Shown: positions 1 to 6,779, counted from the stretch's first letter. The stretch: 8,467 bases of DNA from Kiritimatiellia bacterium (GCA_029939545.1 JAOZSS010000024.1:1-8467); one strand, 5' to 3'. The notes: generated by a model not told the origin, from the letters alone. Numbers and translations are program-made.

Positions 1-59
1 CCCTGTTTTCTATGTTTTTTCTCTCTCAGGCAGGAGCGGAAGACCGGTTACACCCCACG

Positions 60-1055
60 TCACGTCCGGCGCAGCATCTCCAGCGCAACGCTGGTCACCT
101 GGTCGGCCGAGATGTCGGCCATGCAGCGGTGATGGCCGGGGGGGCAGTCGCGCATGAAGCAGGGGCGGCAGTCGAGCGGTTTGGATTGCACGATGCGGTG
201 CTCGTCGCCATAGGGTCCTGTCCGTTCTGGACAGGTCGGCCCGAAGAGGACGAGGGAGGGCGTGTTTACGGCGGCGGCCATGTGGACCGGCCCCGAATCG
301 TTCGCGATCAAGAGGTCCATCGCGACCAGATAGCTTCCCATCTCCACGAGCGATGTCTTGCCCGCGAGGTTTATCGCTCCGTTCCCCATCATGCGAGCGA
401 TATCCGCACAGCGTGCCGCATCGCCAGGACCCCCCATCAGGTAGATTCTGGCCCCGCGTTCATCGCGCAGGCGACGCGCGGCGGCGGCAAAGCCCGCCGG
501 GGTCCAGTCCTTCGTGACCCAGCGCGACGACGGGATCACCGCCACACGCGGTCCTCTGCCCTCCAGCTCGACAGCAGGGAACGTTACGGGAAACTCTGGC
601 GGGAGTGGTTCCAATCCAAGAAAATGAACCACATCAAAGTTCTCCTCCACGGCATGCCGCTCCTTGTCACGCTTCCCGGCCACGGCATGGTAGAAAAGCC
701 ACGCGCATTCCCGCTGAAAGGAGGGTCCAATCCGGCGCTTCGATCGGACCAGTCGTGTGATCAGGCCGCTTTTCAGGAGGCCCTGCATATCGATCACCAT
801 GTCATAGCGATCCTCACGCAACGCCTTCAGAAAGGTCCACGGCTTGCGGGAACGTCCGCGCCGATCAAACGGAATCACGCGACGCACGTCATCAAAGCAA
901 CTCACCAGGTCCACGTATTCGCGCTGCGTGACCCAGTCGATCTCAGCCCCGAGCGCACGCTTCAGGTTTCGAACAGCCGGAAGCGCATGGAACAGGTCAC
1001 CCAGCGAACTGAGTTTGACAACTAGAATGCTAGATGGCTGAGAAGAGGCGTTCAC
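60..1055 (-). CDS. Glycosyltransferase family 9 (heptosyltransferase-like, WaaC/WaaF type)
   Basis: Family 9 glycosyltransferases are cytoplasmic enzymes that move a sugar, classically L-glycero-D-manno-heptose from ADP-heptose, onto the lipopolysaccharide inner core. The 331-residue product has the full GT-B layout. The N-terminal domain opens with SSLGDLFHALP (residues 16-26, D20 at the position of the family's catalytic Asp) and has DMQGLLKSG at 89-97. The C-terminal nucleotide-sugar domain has PSSRWVTKDW at 175-184, MGGPGD at 207-212 and NDSGPVHMAAA at 252-262. A terminal Cys cluster (C296, C299, C304, C311) is common in this family. The start is GTG at 1053-1055, which overlaps the hicA stop as GTGA. 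The only upstream purine run, AAGGAT, lies about 14 bases away, so translational coupling to hicA is likely. It is last in the uvrC-hicB-hicA-GT9 run. GT9 membership is firm; the exact acceptor is not readable, so no symbol is given. Confidence 0.93.
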   Translation of the reverse strand: MNASSQPSSILVVKLSSLGDLFHALPAVRNLKRALGAEIDWVTQREYVDLVSCFDDVRRVIPFDRRGRSRKPWTFLKALREDRYDMVIDMQGLLKSGLITRLVRSKRRIGPSFQRECAWLFYHAVAGKRDKERHAVEENFDVVHFLGLEPLPPEFPVTFPAVELEGRGPRVAVIPSSRWVTKDWTPAGFAAAARRLRDERGARIYLMGGPGDAARCADIARMMGNGAINLAGKTSLVEMGSYLVAMDLLIANDSGPVHMAAAVNTPSLVLFGPTCPERTGPYGDEHRIVQSKPLDCRPCFMRDCPPGHHRCMADISADQVTSVALEMLRRT

Positions 1056-1276
1056 GACTTCGATCGAATATCCTTCTGCGTGAGGTCACAGTCTTTCAGA
1101 ATGCTGCCAAGAAGACCTCGGCCAATTGTTTCGCCCTTATGAACAGGAACAACCGTACACCGTCCGTCAGGATGTCGGATAAACCGGTGGCTGCCCTTCT
1201 GGCGAACGACCTCAAACCCGTGCCGTCGCAGAACCTTGATTAGCCTCAGGCCGCTCAATGCTGGAGACGTGCTCAT
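1052..1276 (-). CDS. hicA: HicA-family (YcfA-like) mRNA interferase toxin
   Basis: HicA toxins are small double-stranded-RNA-binding-fold ribonucleases that cleave mRNA when not held by HicB. This 74-residue protein is the usual size. It shows the family pattern: a short N-terminal helix (residues 8-20), GFEVVRQKGSHRFIRHPDG at 20-38 with H30 of the GSH motif as the expected catalytic residue, VPVHKGETIGRG at 43-54, and a C-terminal helix. No key residue is missing, so it should be active. The ATG at 1274-1276 overlaps the hicB stop as ATGA, and its own TGA overlaps the GTG start of the glycosyltransferase. Antitoxin-first order is the reverse of E. coli hicAB but common for YcfA/UPF0150 pairs. 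Family assignment is strong; toxicity is inferred from the family. Confidence 0.9.
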   Translation of the reverse strand: MSTSPALSGLRLIKVLRRHGFEVVRQKGSHRFIRHPDGRCTVVPVHKGETIGRGLLGSILKDCDLTQKDIRSKS

Positions 1277-1482
1277 ACGGCAACCGCTATGCGTTGCACG
1301 CCGACAAACTCGTTGGTTTCGGCTTCCTCCACCTCAAGGCAGAGCTCTATTGCCTCGCGAATGCGTCGCATAAGAGCATCCAGTGATTTGGCCTGAGTAT
1401 GGCAGCCTCGAAGAGAGGGTACGGATCCTACAAGGTACCCGTCAGCATCGCGCTCAATCACAACATTGAATTCCTGCACCAT
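1273..1482 (-). CDS. hicB: HicB-family (UPF0150-like) antitoxin, short form
   Basis: HicB binds and blocks HicA. The 69-residue product has the degenerate RNase H-like HicB fold: MVQEFNVVIERDADGYLVGS at 1-20, then VPSLRGCHTQAKSLDALM at 21-38, and an acidic helix rich in Glu (42-56). It ends soon after this fold, with no recognisable helix-turn-helix or ribbon-helix-helix, so the DNA-binding module that lets longer HicB proteins repress their own promoter appears absent. An in-frame TTG at 1513-1515 would add 11 residues. The ATG at 1480-1482 is preferred because GGAGG lies 8 bases upstream and the family homology begins there. The gene is 52 bases downstream of uvrC on the same strand, with no convincing promoter between them, so it is probably read from the uvrC transcript. 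Confidence 0.88.
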   Translation of the reverse strand: MVQEFNVVIERDADGYLVGSVPSLRGCHTQAKSLDALMRRIREAIELCLEVEEAETNEFVGVQRIAVAV

Positions 1483-1490
1483 GTTCTCCA

Positions 1491-1495
1491 CCTCC
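1491..1495 (-). promoter_or_regulatory. Ribosome binding site of hicB
   Basis: On the minus strand GGAGG is followed by 8 bases and then the ATG at 1480-1482. This strong Shine-Dalgarno match decides the hicB start against the upstream in-frame TTG at 1513-1515. It also gives the antitoxin, the first member of the pair, its own ribosome entry site, whereas hicA depends on the 4-base overlap. Confidence 0.75.
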
Positions 1496-1534
1496 AGAGA
1501 GCGTTGTACCACCAACAGCAGATAATTGCACTGC

Positions 1535-3016
1535 CTATTCAGCCGAACCCGCAGCCTCGCGAAGTGCCGACTTGATCAGCTTTGCCGTCCCCAGACCAAT
1601 GCCGGGCACATCGGCTATCTGCGCTTCTGTCGCCTTCTCGATCCGTCGCAATGAGCCCATGTGTTTGAGCAATACCCGCTTCTTACTTGGACCGATGCCC
1701 GGGATGTCATCCAACACCGACTCCCGGATCCGGCGACGGCGCAGGCGCTGATGGTAATCCAGCGCAAAACGGTGCGCCTCATCGCGCAGGCGCTGCAGCA
1801 CCTGTAGGGCCGGTGAGTTGCGCTCCAGCTCCAGCGGCTGCTCAGCAGGATGAACATAAACCAATTCAAATCGCTTGGCCAGTCCGGCCGTCGGCACATG
1901 CAACAACCCAAGCTGCGCCAACTTCGCCCGCGCAGCACCGAGCTGGGTCGGTCCACCATCGACGAGCACGAGCCCGGGCATCGGTGCCCCGCTGTCGCGC
2001 AGGTCGCTGTAGCGCCGCAGGATCACCTCGGCCATCATGGCCGGATCGTCGCTGCCGGTTACACTCTTGATGCGGAAACGGCGATAGAGGTTTTTGTGCG
2101 GCACCCCGTCCACGGCGCACACCATGCTGGCCACTGCGTACGTCCCGGAGATGTTGGAGATGTCGTAGGCCTCAATCACGTGGGGCAGCGCCGGCAGTTT
2201 GAGGAGGCGTTTCAGATCCTTGACGCCCTGCGTGGCTGCCGCTTGACGAATCTCCGGAGTGGACGCGATACGTGACCGGGACCGCACAACCTGGTTGAGC
2301 GCATGGAGTGTATCACGCAAGGCGGCCGCACGTTCATAATCCATCTTCTCAGCCGCATCTTCCATACTCGCGCGGACGTCCTGCAGGACCTTCAGTCGCT
2401 CACCCCGCAGAAACGCACAGGCCTCATTGACGCGCTCACGGTACTCCTCCGCCGATACCTTTCCGATGCAGGGCGCCGAGCAGAAACGGACAATATCGTT
2501 GATACAATGCTTGTGGGTTTCTTCATCGGGGATCCGCGGCCCGCATTTCCGGAGACCGTAGTGTTTCTCGATGAAGTCAACGGTGGCTCGCGCAGCCGCA
2601 GACGATGGAAATGGCCCGAAATACTCTGAGCCCTCATCCCGTTCCACACGACAGAGCCGCAAACGCGGGAACGGCTGGCCAAGGTCGGCACGCAGCAGCA
2701 GAAACCGTTTGTCGTCGCGGAAGCTGACGTTGTAGCGCGGCCGGTACTCCTTGATCAGTCGGCTCTCGGTGAGTGTAGCCTCCGCTTCCGTGCGCACCAC
2801 CACCAGGTCGATATCCGCGATGCTCCGCACCAACCCGCGCAACTTGGGTGAGCCGCGCCGCAGGGAGCTGTCACGGAAGTAGGACTGCACCCGCTTTCGC
2901 AGCGAGTTTGCCTTGCCCACGTAGATGATACGCCCGCGCTTGTCGCGCATCAGGTAGCATCCCGGCTTATCAGGCAATTCCTGCAGCTTGATTCTGACGC
3001 GGTCGGGTATATTCAT
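1535..3016 (-). CDS. uvrC: UvrABC excinuclease subunit C, compact form
   Basis: UvrC makes both incisions around a lesion in nucleotide excision repair after UvrB loads. The product is 493 residues from the ATG at 3014-3016 (a TTG at 3035-3037 would add seven). Positions below count from the TTG. The GIY-YIG domain has KPGCYLM at 24-30, IYVGKA at 38-43 and E91. Four cysteines (C165, C178, C186, C190) match the pattern assigned to an iron-sulfur cluster in E. coli UvrC. The UVR motif for UvrB contact is near 218-251. The RNase H-like nuclease keeps AYDISN (D292), DD at 330-331, VDGG (D360) and RDEAHRF (H422). Two helix-hairpin-helix motifs follow (IPGIGPSKK 445-453, VPGIGLGTA 477-485). UvrC is usually about 600 residues. 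Here only about 40 residues separate UVR from the first nuclease Asp, against about 160 in E. coli, while all catalytic residues remain. hicB lies 52 bases downstream. Confidence 0.97.
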   Translation of the reverse strand: MNIPDRVRIKLQELPDKPGCYLMRDKRGRIIYVGKANSLRKRVQSYFRDSSLRRGSPKLRGLVRSIADIDLVVVRTEAEATLTESRLIKEYRPRYNVSFRDDKRFLLLRADLGQPFPRLRLCRVERDEGSEYFGPFPSSAAARATVDFIEKHYGLRKCGPRIPDEETHKHCINDIVRFCSAPCIGKVSAEEYRERVNEACAFLRGERLKVLQDVRASMEDAAEKMDYERAAALRDTLHALNQVVRSRSRIASTPEIRQAAATQGVKDLKRLLKLPALPHVIEAYDISNISGTYAVASMVCAVDGVPHKNLYRRFRIKSVTGSDDPAMMAEVILRRYSDLRDSGAPMPGLVLVDGGPTQLGAARAKLAQLGLLHVPTAGLAKRFELVYVHPAEQPLELERNSPALQVLQRLRDEAHRFALDYHQRLRRRRIRESVLDDIPGIGPSKKRVLLKHMGSLRRIEKATEAQIADVPGIGLGTAKLIKSALREAAGSAE

Positions 3017-3075
3017 GTGTGTCCAGAATACTGCCAAACTCCCCGCCCTTGGACAAGCCCGGTGAGACTGTACTC

Positions 3076-3104
3076 TCGACCGAACCGGACGACAGCTCTA
3101 TAGT
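3076..3104 (+). promoter_or_regulatory. Candidate sigma70-type promoter for the EEP-family gene
   Basis: TCGACC at 3076-3081 matches 4 of 6 positions of the TTGACA consensus. It is separated by exactly 17 bases from TATAGT at 3099-3104, which matches 5 of 6 positions of TATAAT. A transcript starting near 3111 would leave a leader of about 43 bases before the ATG at 3154. It sits in the 137-base divergent region between uvrC and the membrane protein gene. This is a consensus match by eye only. No comparably good match was found for uvrC on the opposite strand. Confidence 0.3.
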
Positions 3105-3153
3105 CCCTGAAAGACTACATGAAGAAGCCCGCCTTTCGCAGAATGCGCCTGCT

Positions 3154-4158
3154 ATGAATAGATACCACTCTTCCTTATTCAAGCCCAGCATCCGTCCATG
3201 GGGGCTGTTCGCCGCAGGTGGGCTTGTTGTCGGTGCGGCAACGCTGTTTGGGTTTCTCGGGCGGTTCCATTGGTTTTTTGATCTGTTCTCACATTTTCGC
3301 GTGCAGTACCTGCTGACGCTGGTGGTGGTGGCAGGTGTGTTGCTGGTCGTGCGGCGACTGAAGGTCGCCTCCGTCTGCCTCCTTCTCGCCGCCGCCAATC
3401 TCAGTATGGTTCTCCCTCTCTACTTCGACCGGCCCGCTTCCGTCGCGGACGACAGACCGATCTGGCGGGCCATGCTGATCAACGTGAATACAGAGACCGG
3501 CGACGCAAGACTGGTGCGACAGGTGGTCGAGAAACACGATCCTGATATTCTTGTGCTTGAGGAGATCAGTTCGCAGTGGGTCCGAGAACTCAAGTGGCTC
3601 ACCAACTCCTTGCCTTACTCGCACATCGAGTCGCGGGAGGATAACTTTGGAATTGGATTGTTCAGCAAGCTGCCGATAACCGGGGTCACATGCCGCTACA
3701 TAGGCAGTGCTAATGTGCCATCGCTTCTCGCAACCATCACCATCGATCAGAACCAGCTACAGGTTCTTGCCACCCACCCCCTGCCACCGGTGGGGGCCGC
3801 ACTTACCCAGTGGCGAAACGACCAGCTAGCCCAGCTTCCCGCCCATGTCGACCCCTCTGTACCTTTTCTTCTCATAGGGGATCTTAATGTCACGCCATGG
3901 AACCACAATTTCAGGTCACTCCTCAGGCAGTCGGGACTGCTCGACAGCGGGCGCGGCTATGGCATTCAACCCACCTGGCCCAGCTCCAATCCGTTGCTGC
4001 GCATCCCTTTGGACCACTGTCTCCATTCTGCTGCTATCACGATCGTCGACCGCAGGATTGGTGCGGATGTGAGTTCAGACCACTATCCGTTGATTGTCGA
4101 CTTCTCTATGCCGGCGGACCCCGACCTACCTCCACCGCATACCGATAGGTTCTGGTGA
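3154..4158 (+). CDS. Membrane-anchored endonuclease/exonuclease/phosphatase (EEP) family protein
   Basis: The 334-residue product has three hydrophobic helices (about 17-36, 51-67, 71-91) followed by a complete EEP-fold domain from about residue 106. EEP enzymes cut phosphodiesters or phosphomonoesters using a divalent metal. Metal and catalytic residues are visible: LINVNTE at 108-114, LEEISSQW at 135-142 (E136/E137), THPLPP at 207-212, GDLNVTPWN at 242-250 (D243, N245), IPLDHCL at 284-290 and SDHYPLI at 308-314 (D309, H310). Basic residues before helix 1 and the RRLK between helices 2 and 3 predict a cytoplasmic N-terminus and a catalytic domain outside the inner membrane. The substrate cannot be read. 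The open frame reaches back to a GTG at 3019, but those 45 residues look non-conserved and low in hydrophobic content, so the ATG at 3154 is preferred although it lacks a clear Shine-Dalgarno. It is divergent from uvrC and convergent with the uracil-DNA glycosylase gene. Confidence 0.85.
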   Translation: MNRYHSSLFKPSIRPWGLFAAGGLVVGAATLFGFLGRFHWFFDLFSHFRVQYLLTLVVVAGVLLVVRRLKVASVCLLLAAANLSMVLPLYFDRPASVADDRPIWRAMLINVNTETGDARLVRQVVEKHDPDILVLEEISSQWVRELKWLTNSLPYSHIESREDNFGIGLFSKLPITGVTCRYIGSANVPSLLATITIDQNQLQVLATHPLPPVGAALTQWRNDQLAQLPAHVDPSVPFLLIGDLNVTPWNHNFRSLLRQSGLLDSGRGYGIQPTWPSSNPLLRIPLDHCLHSAAITIVDRRIGADVSSDHYPLIVDFSMPADPDLPPPHTDRFW

Positions 4159-4213
4159 ATGGTATGAGTATGCCCGCTGGGCTCCATGCATCCGCAAGAG
4201 CGTATTACTTACG

Positions 4214-4225
4214 CCTTACGTAAGG
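4214..4225. repeat. Perfect 12-base palindrome between convergent genes
   Basis: CCTTACGTAAGG is a perfect dyad in the 71-base gap between the EEP gene stop and the glycosylase gene stop. A second CTTACG at 4208-4213 gives an alternative hairpin, CTTACG, loop CCTTA, CTTACG complement at 4219-4224. Neither form is followed by a T run in either direction, so it is not a textbook intrinsic terminator. It could be a weak bidirectional terminator, a protein site or chance. Confidence 0.4.
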
Positions 4226-4229
4226 GCCA

Positions 4230-4997
4230 TCACTTCGGAACCGTGCGGCCAATGTGCTTCAGGACGGCTTGGAGGTCGGCCCAGGCGTCGTGTTTGGCGC
4301 TCTGTTTGCGAAGGAGGTAGGAGGGGTGGAGGGTTGGCATGACGTCGATGCCCTCGAACGTGTGCCAGCTGCCCCGAATCTTCGTGATGCCGGTCAGGCC
4401 GAGCAGGCCCTCGGTTGCTGTGCCACCCAGGCAAACAATGACGCGCGGCTTGAGCAGGGCAATCTGGGCCTTGAGATAAGGAATGCACGCATCCATCTCA
4501 TCGCGCTCAGGCTTGCGGTTGTCAGGCGGACGACACTTGCAGATGTTGGCGATGAAGACCTCTTCGCGCTGAAACCCCATGGCCTCGATCATTTGGGTCA
4601 ACAGCTTGCCGGCACGTCCAACGAAGGGACGCCCCTGCGCATCCTCGTCGGCCCCGGGGGCCTCACCCACGAACATGATCTCCGGCTGCGAGTTACCCTC
4701 GCCGGGAACCGTGTTGGTACGGCCGGTGTGAAGCGCACACTGTGTGCAACCTGCGATCTGCGCGGCTACGGATTCCAGGTCTGATCCCTTCGATTTATCT
4801 TTCACGGGTATATCCTCTGTCTGTGTAGCTTCCGCCGTCCCCTCGCTTGCCGATGTGCCCGTAGCGGGAGGCGCGCCCAGCTCGGCGATCACGGCCGGAT
4901 CGATCTCCACCGCGCTCCGCCCTTCCTCGGCTTCAAACGCCATGTAGTCCTCCAGATCCGTCACGAGCTTGGAGAAGGGGTCGAGTGTGGAGGTCAT
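4230..4997 (-). CDS. Uracil-DNA glycosylase, family 4 (4Fe-4S)
   Basis: Family 4 enzymes remove uracil from DNA, starting base excision repair. The catalytic domain spans about residues 75-255. Four cysteines, C84, C87, C155 and C171, have the spacing of the cluster ligands in Thermus UDG. Motif 1 is GEAPGADEDAQGRPF at 111-125, with E118 and F125 at the catalytic-pocket positions, N151 in ANICKCRPP contacts uracil by family precedent, and HPSYLLR at 224-230 is the second motif (H224). The first about 75 residues are an unusual extension for this roughly 200-residue family: an acidic helix-like stretch, then a low-complexity Ala/Thr/Ser/Glu/Pro linker, resembling the extra N-terminus of some PVC and Planctomycete homologues. 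The ATG start lies 13 bases after the rluD stop and has no strong ribosome site, consistent with being the last gene of lgt-rluD-udg. Confidence 0.94.
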   Translation of the reverse strand: MTSTLDPFSKLVTDLEDYMAFEAEEGRSAVEIDPAVIAELGAPPATGTSASEGTAEATQTEDIPVKDKSKGSDLESVAAQIAGCTQCALHTGRTNTVPGEGNSQPEIMFVGEAPGADEDAQGRPFVGRAGKLLTQMIEAMGFQREEVFIANICKCRPPDNRKPERDEMDACIPYLKAQIALLKPRVIVCLGGTATEGLLGLTGITKIRGSWHTFEGIDVMPTLHPSYLLRKQSAKHDAWADLQAVLKHIGRTVPK

Positions 4998-5010
4998 CGG
5001 TTGCCGAGTG

Positions 5011-5970
5011 TTAGGTGGTCGCCAGTTTGTTCAGTTGCTCAATCCATTGGACCATATCTTGGGGTAAGGGCGCTTCAAAAACAAGCGGTTCCCCGGACGC
5101 GGGATGCACAAGGGTCAAGCGCCGCGCGTGGAGGAGCTGGCGCTCGGGTGTTCCGAGCTCGCCGAGGGGTCTGTTGCGGCCGTAAACCTGATCGCCGAGG
5201 ACGGCATTGCCGATGTGGGCCATGTGCACGCGGATCTGGTGGGTTCGTCCCGTCTCAATCCGCACGGCCACATGCGCGGCGAGGTCTCCAAAAGCTTCAA
5301 CCACTTCGTAGTGCGTGATGGCCTGACGCCCACGCGGGGGCTGAGCCGACATCTTCTTGCGATCGTTGCGGCTGCGGCCGATCAGTGTCTCGATCCTATG
5401 CCGTGGCTGCCGTGGCACGCCGCGCACGAGCGCGGCGTACTCCTTTTCCACTGTGCCGGCCTTGAACTGACCGATCAGCCCCTGCAAGGCGTCGTCGTTC
5501 TTGGCAACCACTATGATCCCGCTCGTGTTCTTGTCGAGCCGATGCACAATGCCCGGGCGCAACTCGCCGCCGATACCGGCCAGGTCCTTGCAGTGGTGGA
5601 GCAGCGCGTTTACGAGCGTGCCAGACCAGTTGCCTACGGCCGGATGCACCACAAGTCCGGCCGGCTTGTTGACCACCACCAAGTCGCTGTCCTCGTAAAC
5701 AATCTCAAGTGGGATAGCTTCAGCCGACAGCTCCACGGATTCGACGGGCGGGCACGTGACGGTCACCACGGCACCCGCACGCGTGGGCGAGTGCGGGCGC
5801 ACGCCGGCCCCATCCACTCGCACATGGCCCTTCTTGATCAGTCCCTGCAGGCGCGATCGCGAGTAGTCGGGAAGCTGACTGTGCAGCCACGTGTCAAGTC
5901 GCTGTCCGCCATCAGCGGGGCCGACGGTCAGTTCCTGCACAAGATCAACGGGCTGATCGGCTTCGCTCAT
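5011..5970 (-). CDS. rluD: Large-subunit pseudouridine synthase, RluA/RluD family
   Basis: RluD-type enzymes isomerise specific uridines of 23S rRNA to pseudouridine. The 319-residue length is close to E. coli RluD. An S4 RNA-binding domain covers about 22-70 (QRLDTWLHSQLPDYSRSRLQ region). The catalytic domain has VVNKPAGLVVHP at 99-110, HRLDKNTSG at 143-151 with catalytic D146, and RIETGRTHQIRVH at 237-249. The paralogues RluA, RluC and RluD are hard to tell apart without a tree; the S4 domain and length favour RluD. The frame stays open far upstream through lgt, but the start is set at the ATG at 5968-5970 because GAGAGGAG lies 5 bases before it and homology begins just after. This ATG overlaps the lgt stop as ATGA, indicating translational coupling. 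Confidence 0.9.
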   Translation of the reverse strand: MSEADQPVDLVQELTVGPADGGQRLDTWLHSQLPDYSRSRLQGLIKKGHVRVDGAGVRPHSPTRAGAVVTVTCPPVESVELSAEAIPLEIVYEDSDLVVVNKPAGLVVHPAVGNWSGTLVNALLHHCKDLAGIGGELRPGIVHRLDKNTSGIIVVAKNDDALQGLIGQFKAGTVEKEYAALVRGVPRQPRHRIETLIGRSRNDRKKMSAQPPRGRQAITHYEVVEAFGDLAAHVAVRIETGRTHQIRVHMAHIGNAVLGDQVYGRNRPLGELGTPERQLLHARRLTLVHPASGEPLVFEAPLPQDMVQWIEQLNKLATT

Positions 5971-6779
5971 GTCGTCTCCTCTCGCGGGTTTGCTGAACGG
6001 CGCAGCCTGTACCAGAACCCCACCCCGGCGATGAAGAGTCCGACACTCACCCACTGCGCAACGGAGAATCCCAGCCAGCGCACACGGTGGTCGCCGCGCA
6101 GGAACTCGATGGTGAACCGGCCCACCGGGTAGACCAACAGGTAGAGCACGCCCACCATTCCCGGGCGTCGACGCGCCCGCCAGGCAAGGAGCAGCAGGCC
6201 GAACAGGAGCAGGTTGAAGGTCGACTCGTAGAGCTGTACCGGATGTACCGGCAGACTCACCCCGGCCTTCGGCGACAACATCCCATGCATGAGCTGGTGG
6301 TGCCACGCCATGCTCCGCTCCGGATAGGCGATACCCAACGCTCCCTGCGTCACGGTGCCGTGGCAACAGCCATTCATCAAGCAGCCAACCCGCCCGAACG
6401 CGTGCGCCAGCGGAATCGAAGTGACGACCATGTCGGCCAGCTCGTAGAACGGCACACGTCGGCTGCGTGCAAACAGGTAGAGCGCCAACCATGCGCCCAG
6501 GAAGCCGCCAAAATAAACCAACCCCCCTTCGTCTATGCGGATGATACGCGACGGGTTGGCCATGAAATAGGGTAGATCCGACAGGATGTACGCCGTCCGC
6601 GCCCCCAGGATGCCCGCCACCATGATCCAGAACAGGAGGTCGGAACAGAACTTGAAATCGCGACCGATCGGCCGACCGAGCAAGGTCCAGTTCAGCAGGC
6701 CGGCCAGAAAGCCAAGTGCCATCATGACTCCGTACCCATGCACGGTCAACGGGCCAATCGATATAAGATCCGGCATCAT
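5967..6779 (-). CDS. lgt: Prolipoprotein diacylglyceryl transferase
   Basis: Lgt is an inner-membrane enzyme that moves the diacylglyceryl group of phosphatidylglycerol to the lipobox Cys of prelipoproteins, the first step of lipoprotein maturation. The 270-residue product has about seven hydrophobic segments and the signature GRVGCLMNGCCHG at 129-141 (R130 at the essential Arg position). Other conserved blocks are VHGYGVMMALGF at 13-24 (Y16), DEGGLVYFGGFLGA at 83-96, HPVQLYES at 179-186 and VGRFTIEFLRGDHR at 219-232. In the GG-GG block E. coli has an essential His (H103) where this protein has Phe; many non-proteobacterial Lgt proteins also lack that His. The first of two adjacent ATGs (6777-6779) is chosen because GGAGGG lies 8 bases upstream. 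It is the first gene of the lgt-rluD-udg run. Confidence 0.97.
   Translation of the reverse strand: MMPDLISIGPLTVHGYGVMMALGFLAGLLNWTLLGRPIGRDFKFCSDLLFWIMVAGILGARTAYILSDLPYFMANPSRIIRIDEGGLVYFGGFLGAWLALYLFARSRRVPFYELADMVVTSIPLAHAFGRVGCLMNGCCHGTVTQGALGIAYPERSMAWHHQLMHGMLSPKAGVSLPVHPVQLYESTFNLLLFGLLLLAWRARRRPGMVGVLYLLVYPVGRFTIEFLRGDHRVRWLGFSVAQWVSVGLFIAGVGFWYRLRRSANPREETT
5976..5983 (-). promoter_or_regulatory. Ribosome binding site of rluD
   Basis: GAGAGGAG on the minus strand is followed by 5 bases and then the ATG at 5968-5970. It lies inside the 3' end of lgt and fixes the rluD start, which the long open frame alone would not. Confidence 0.75.

Noticed and set aside
1..59. Possible terminator or next gene downstream of the glycosyltransferase gene on the minus strand
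   Set aside because: The stretch has A-rich runs on the minus strand but no stable hairpin followed by T residues and no start codon with a ribosome site; it is too short to judge.
12..1025. A 337-codon open frame on the plus strand, antisense to the glycosyltransferase gene
   Set aside because: It lies entirely opposite a gene with clear GT9 motifs, its product is rich in His, Arg and Pro with no recognisable domain, and long antisense frames are common in GC-rich DNA.
3019..3153. GTG at 3019 as the start of the EEP-family protein, adding 45 residues
   Set aside because: The extra segment is hydrophilic, would put about 60 residues before the first membrane helix, and contains the best promoter candidate. 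The ATG at 3154 gives a normal N-terminus, though the start is not proven.
5104..6132. A 342-codon plus-strand frame opposite rluD and the end of lgt
   Set aside because: It is antisense to two confidently identified genes and has no recognisable domain or ribosome site.
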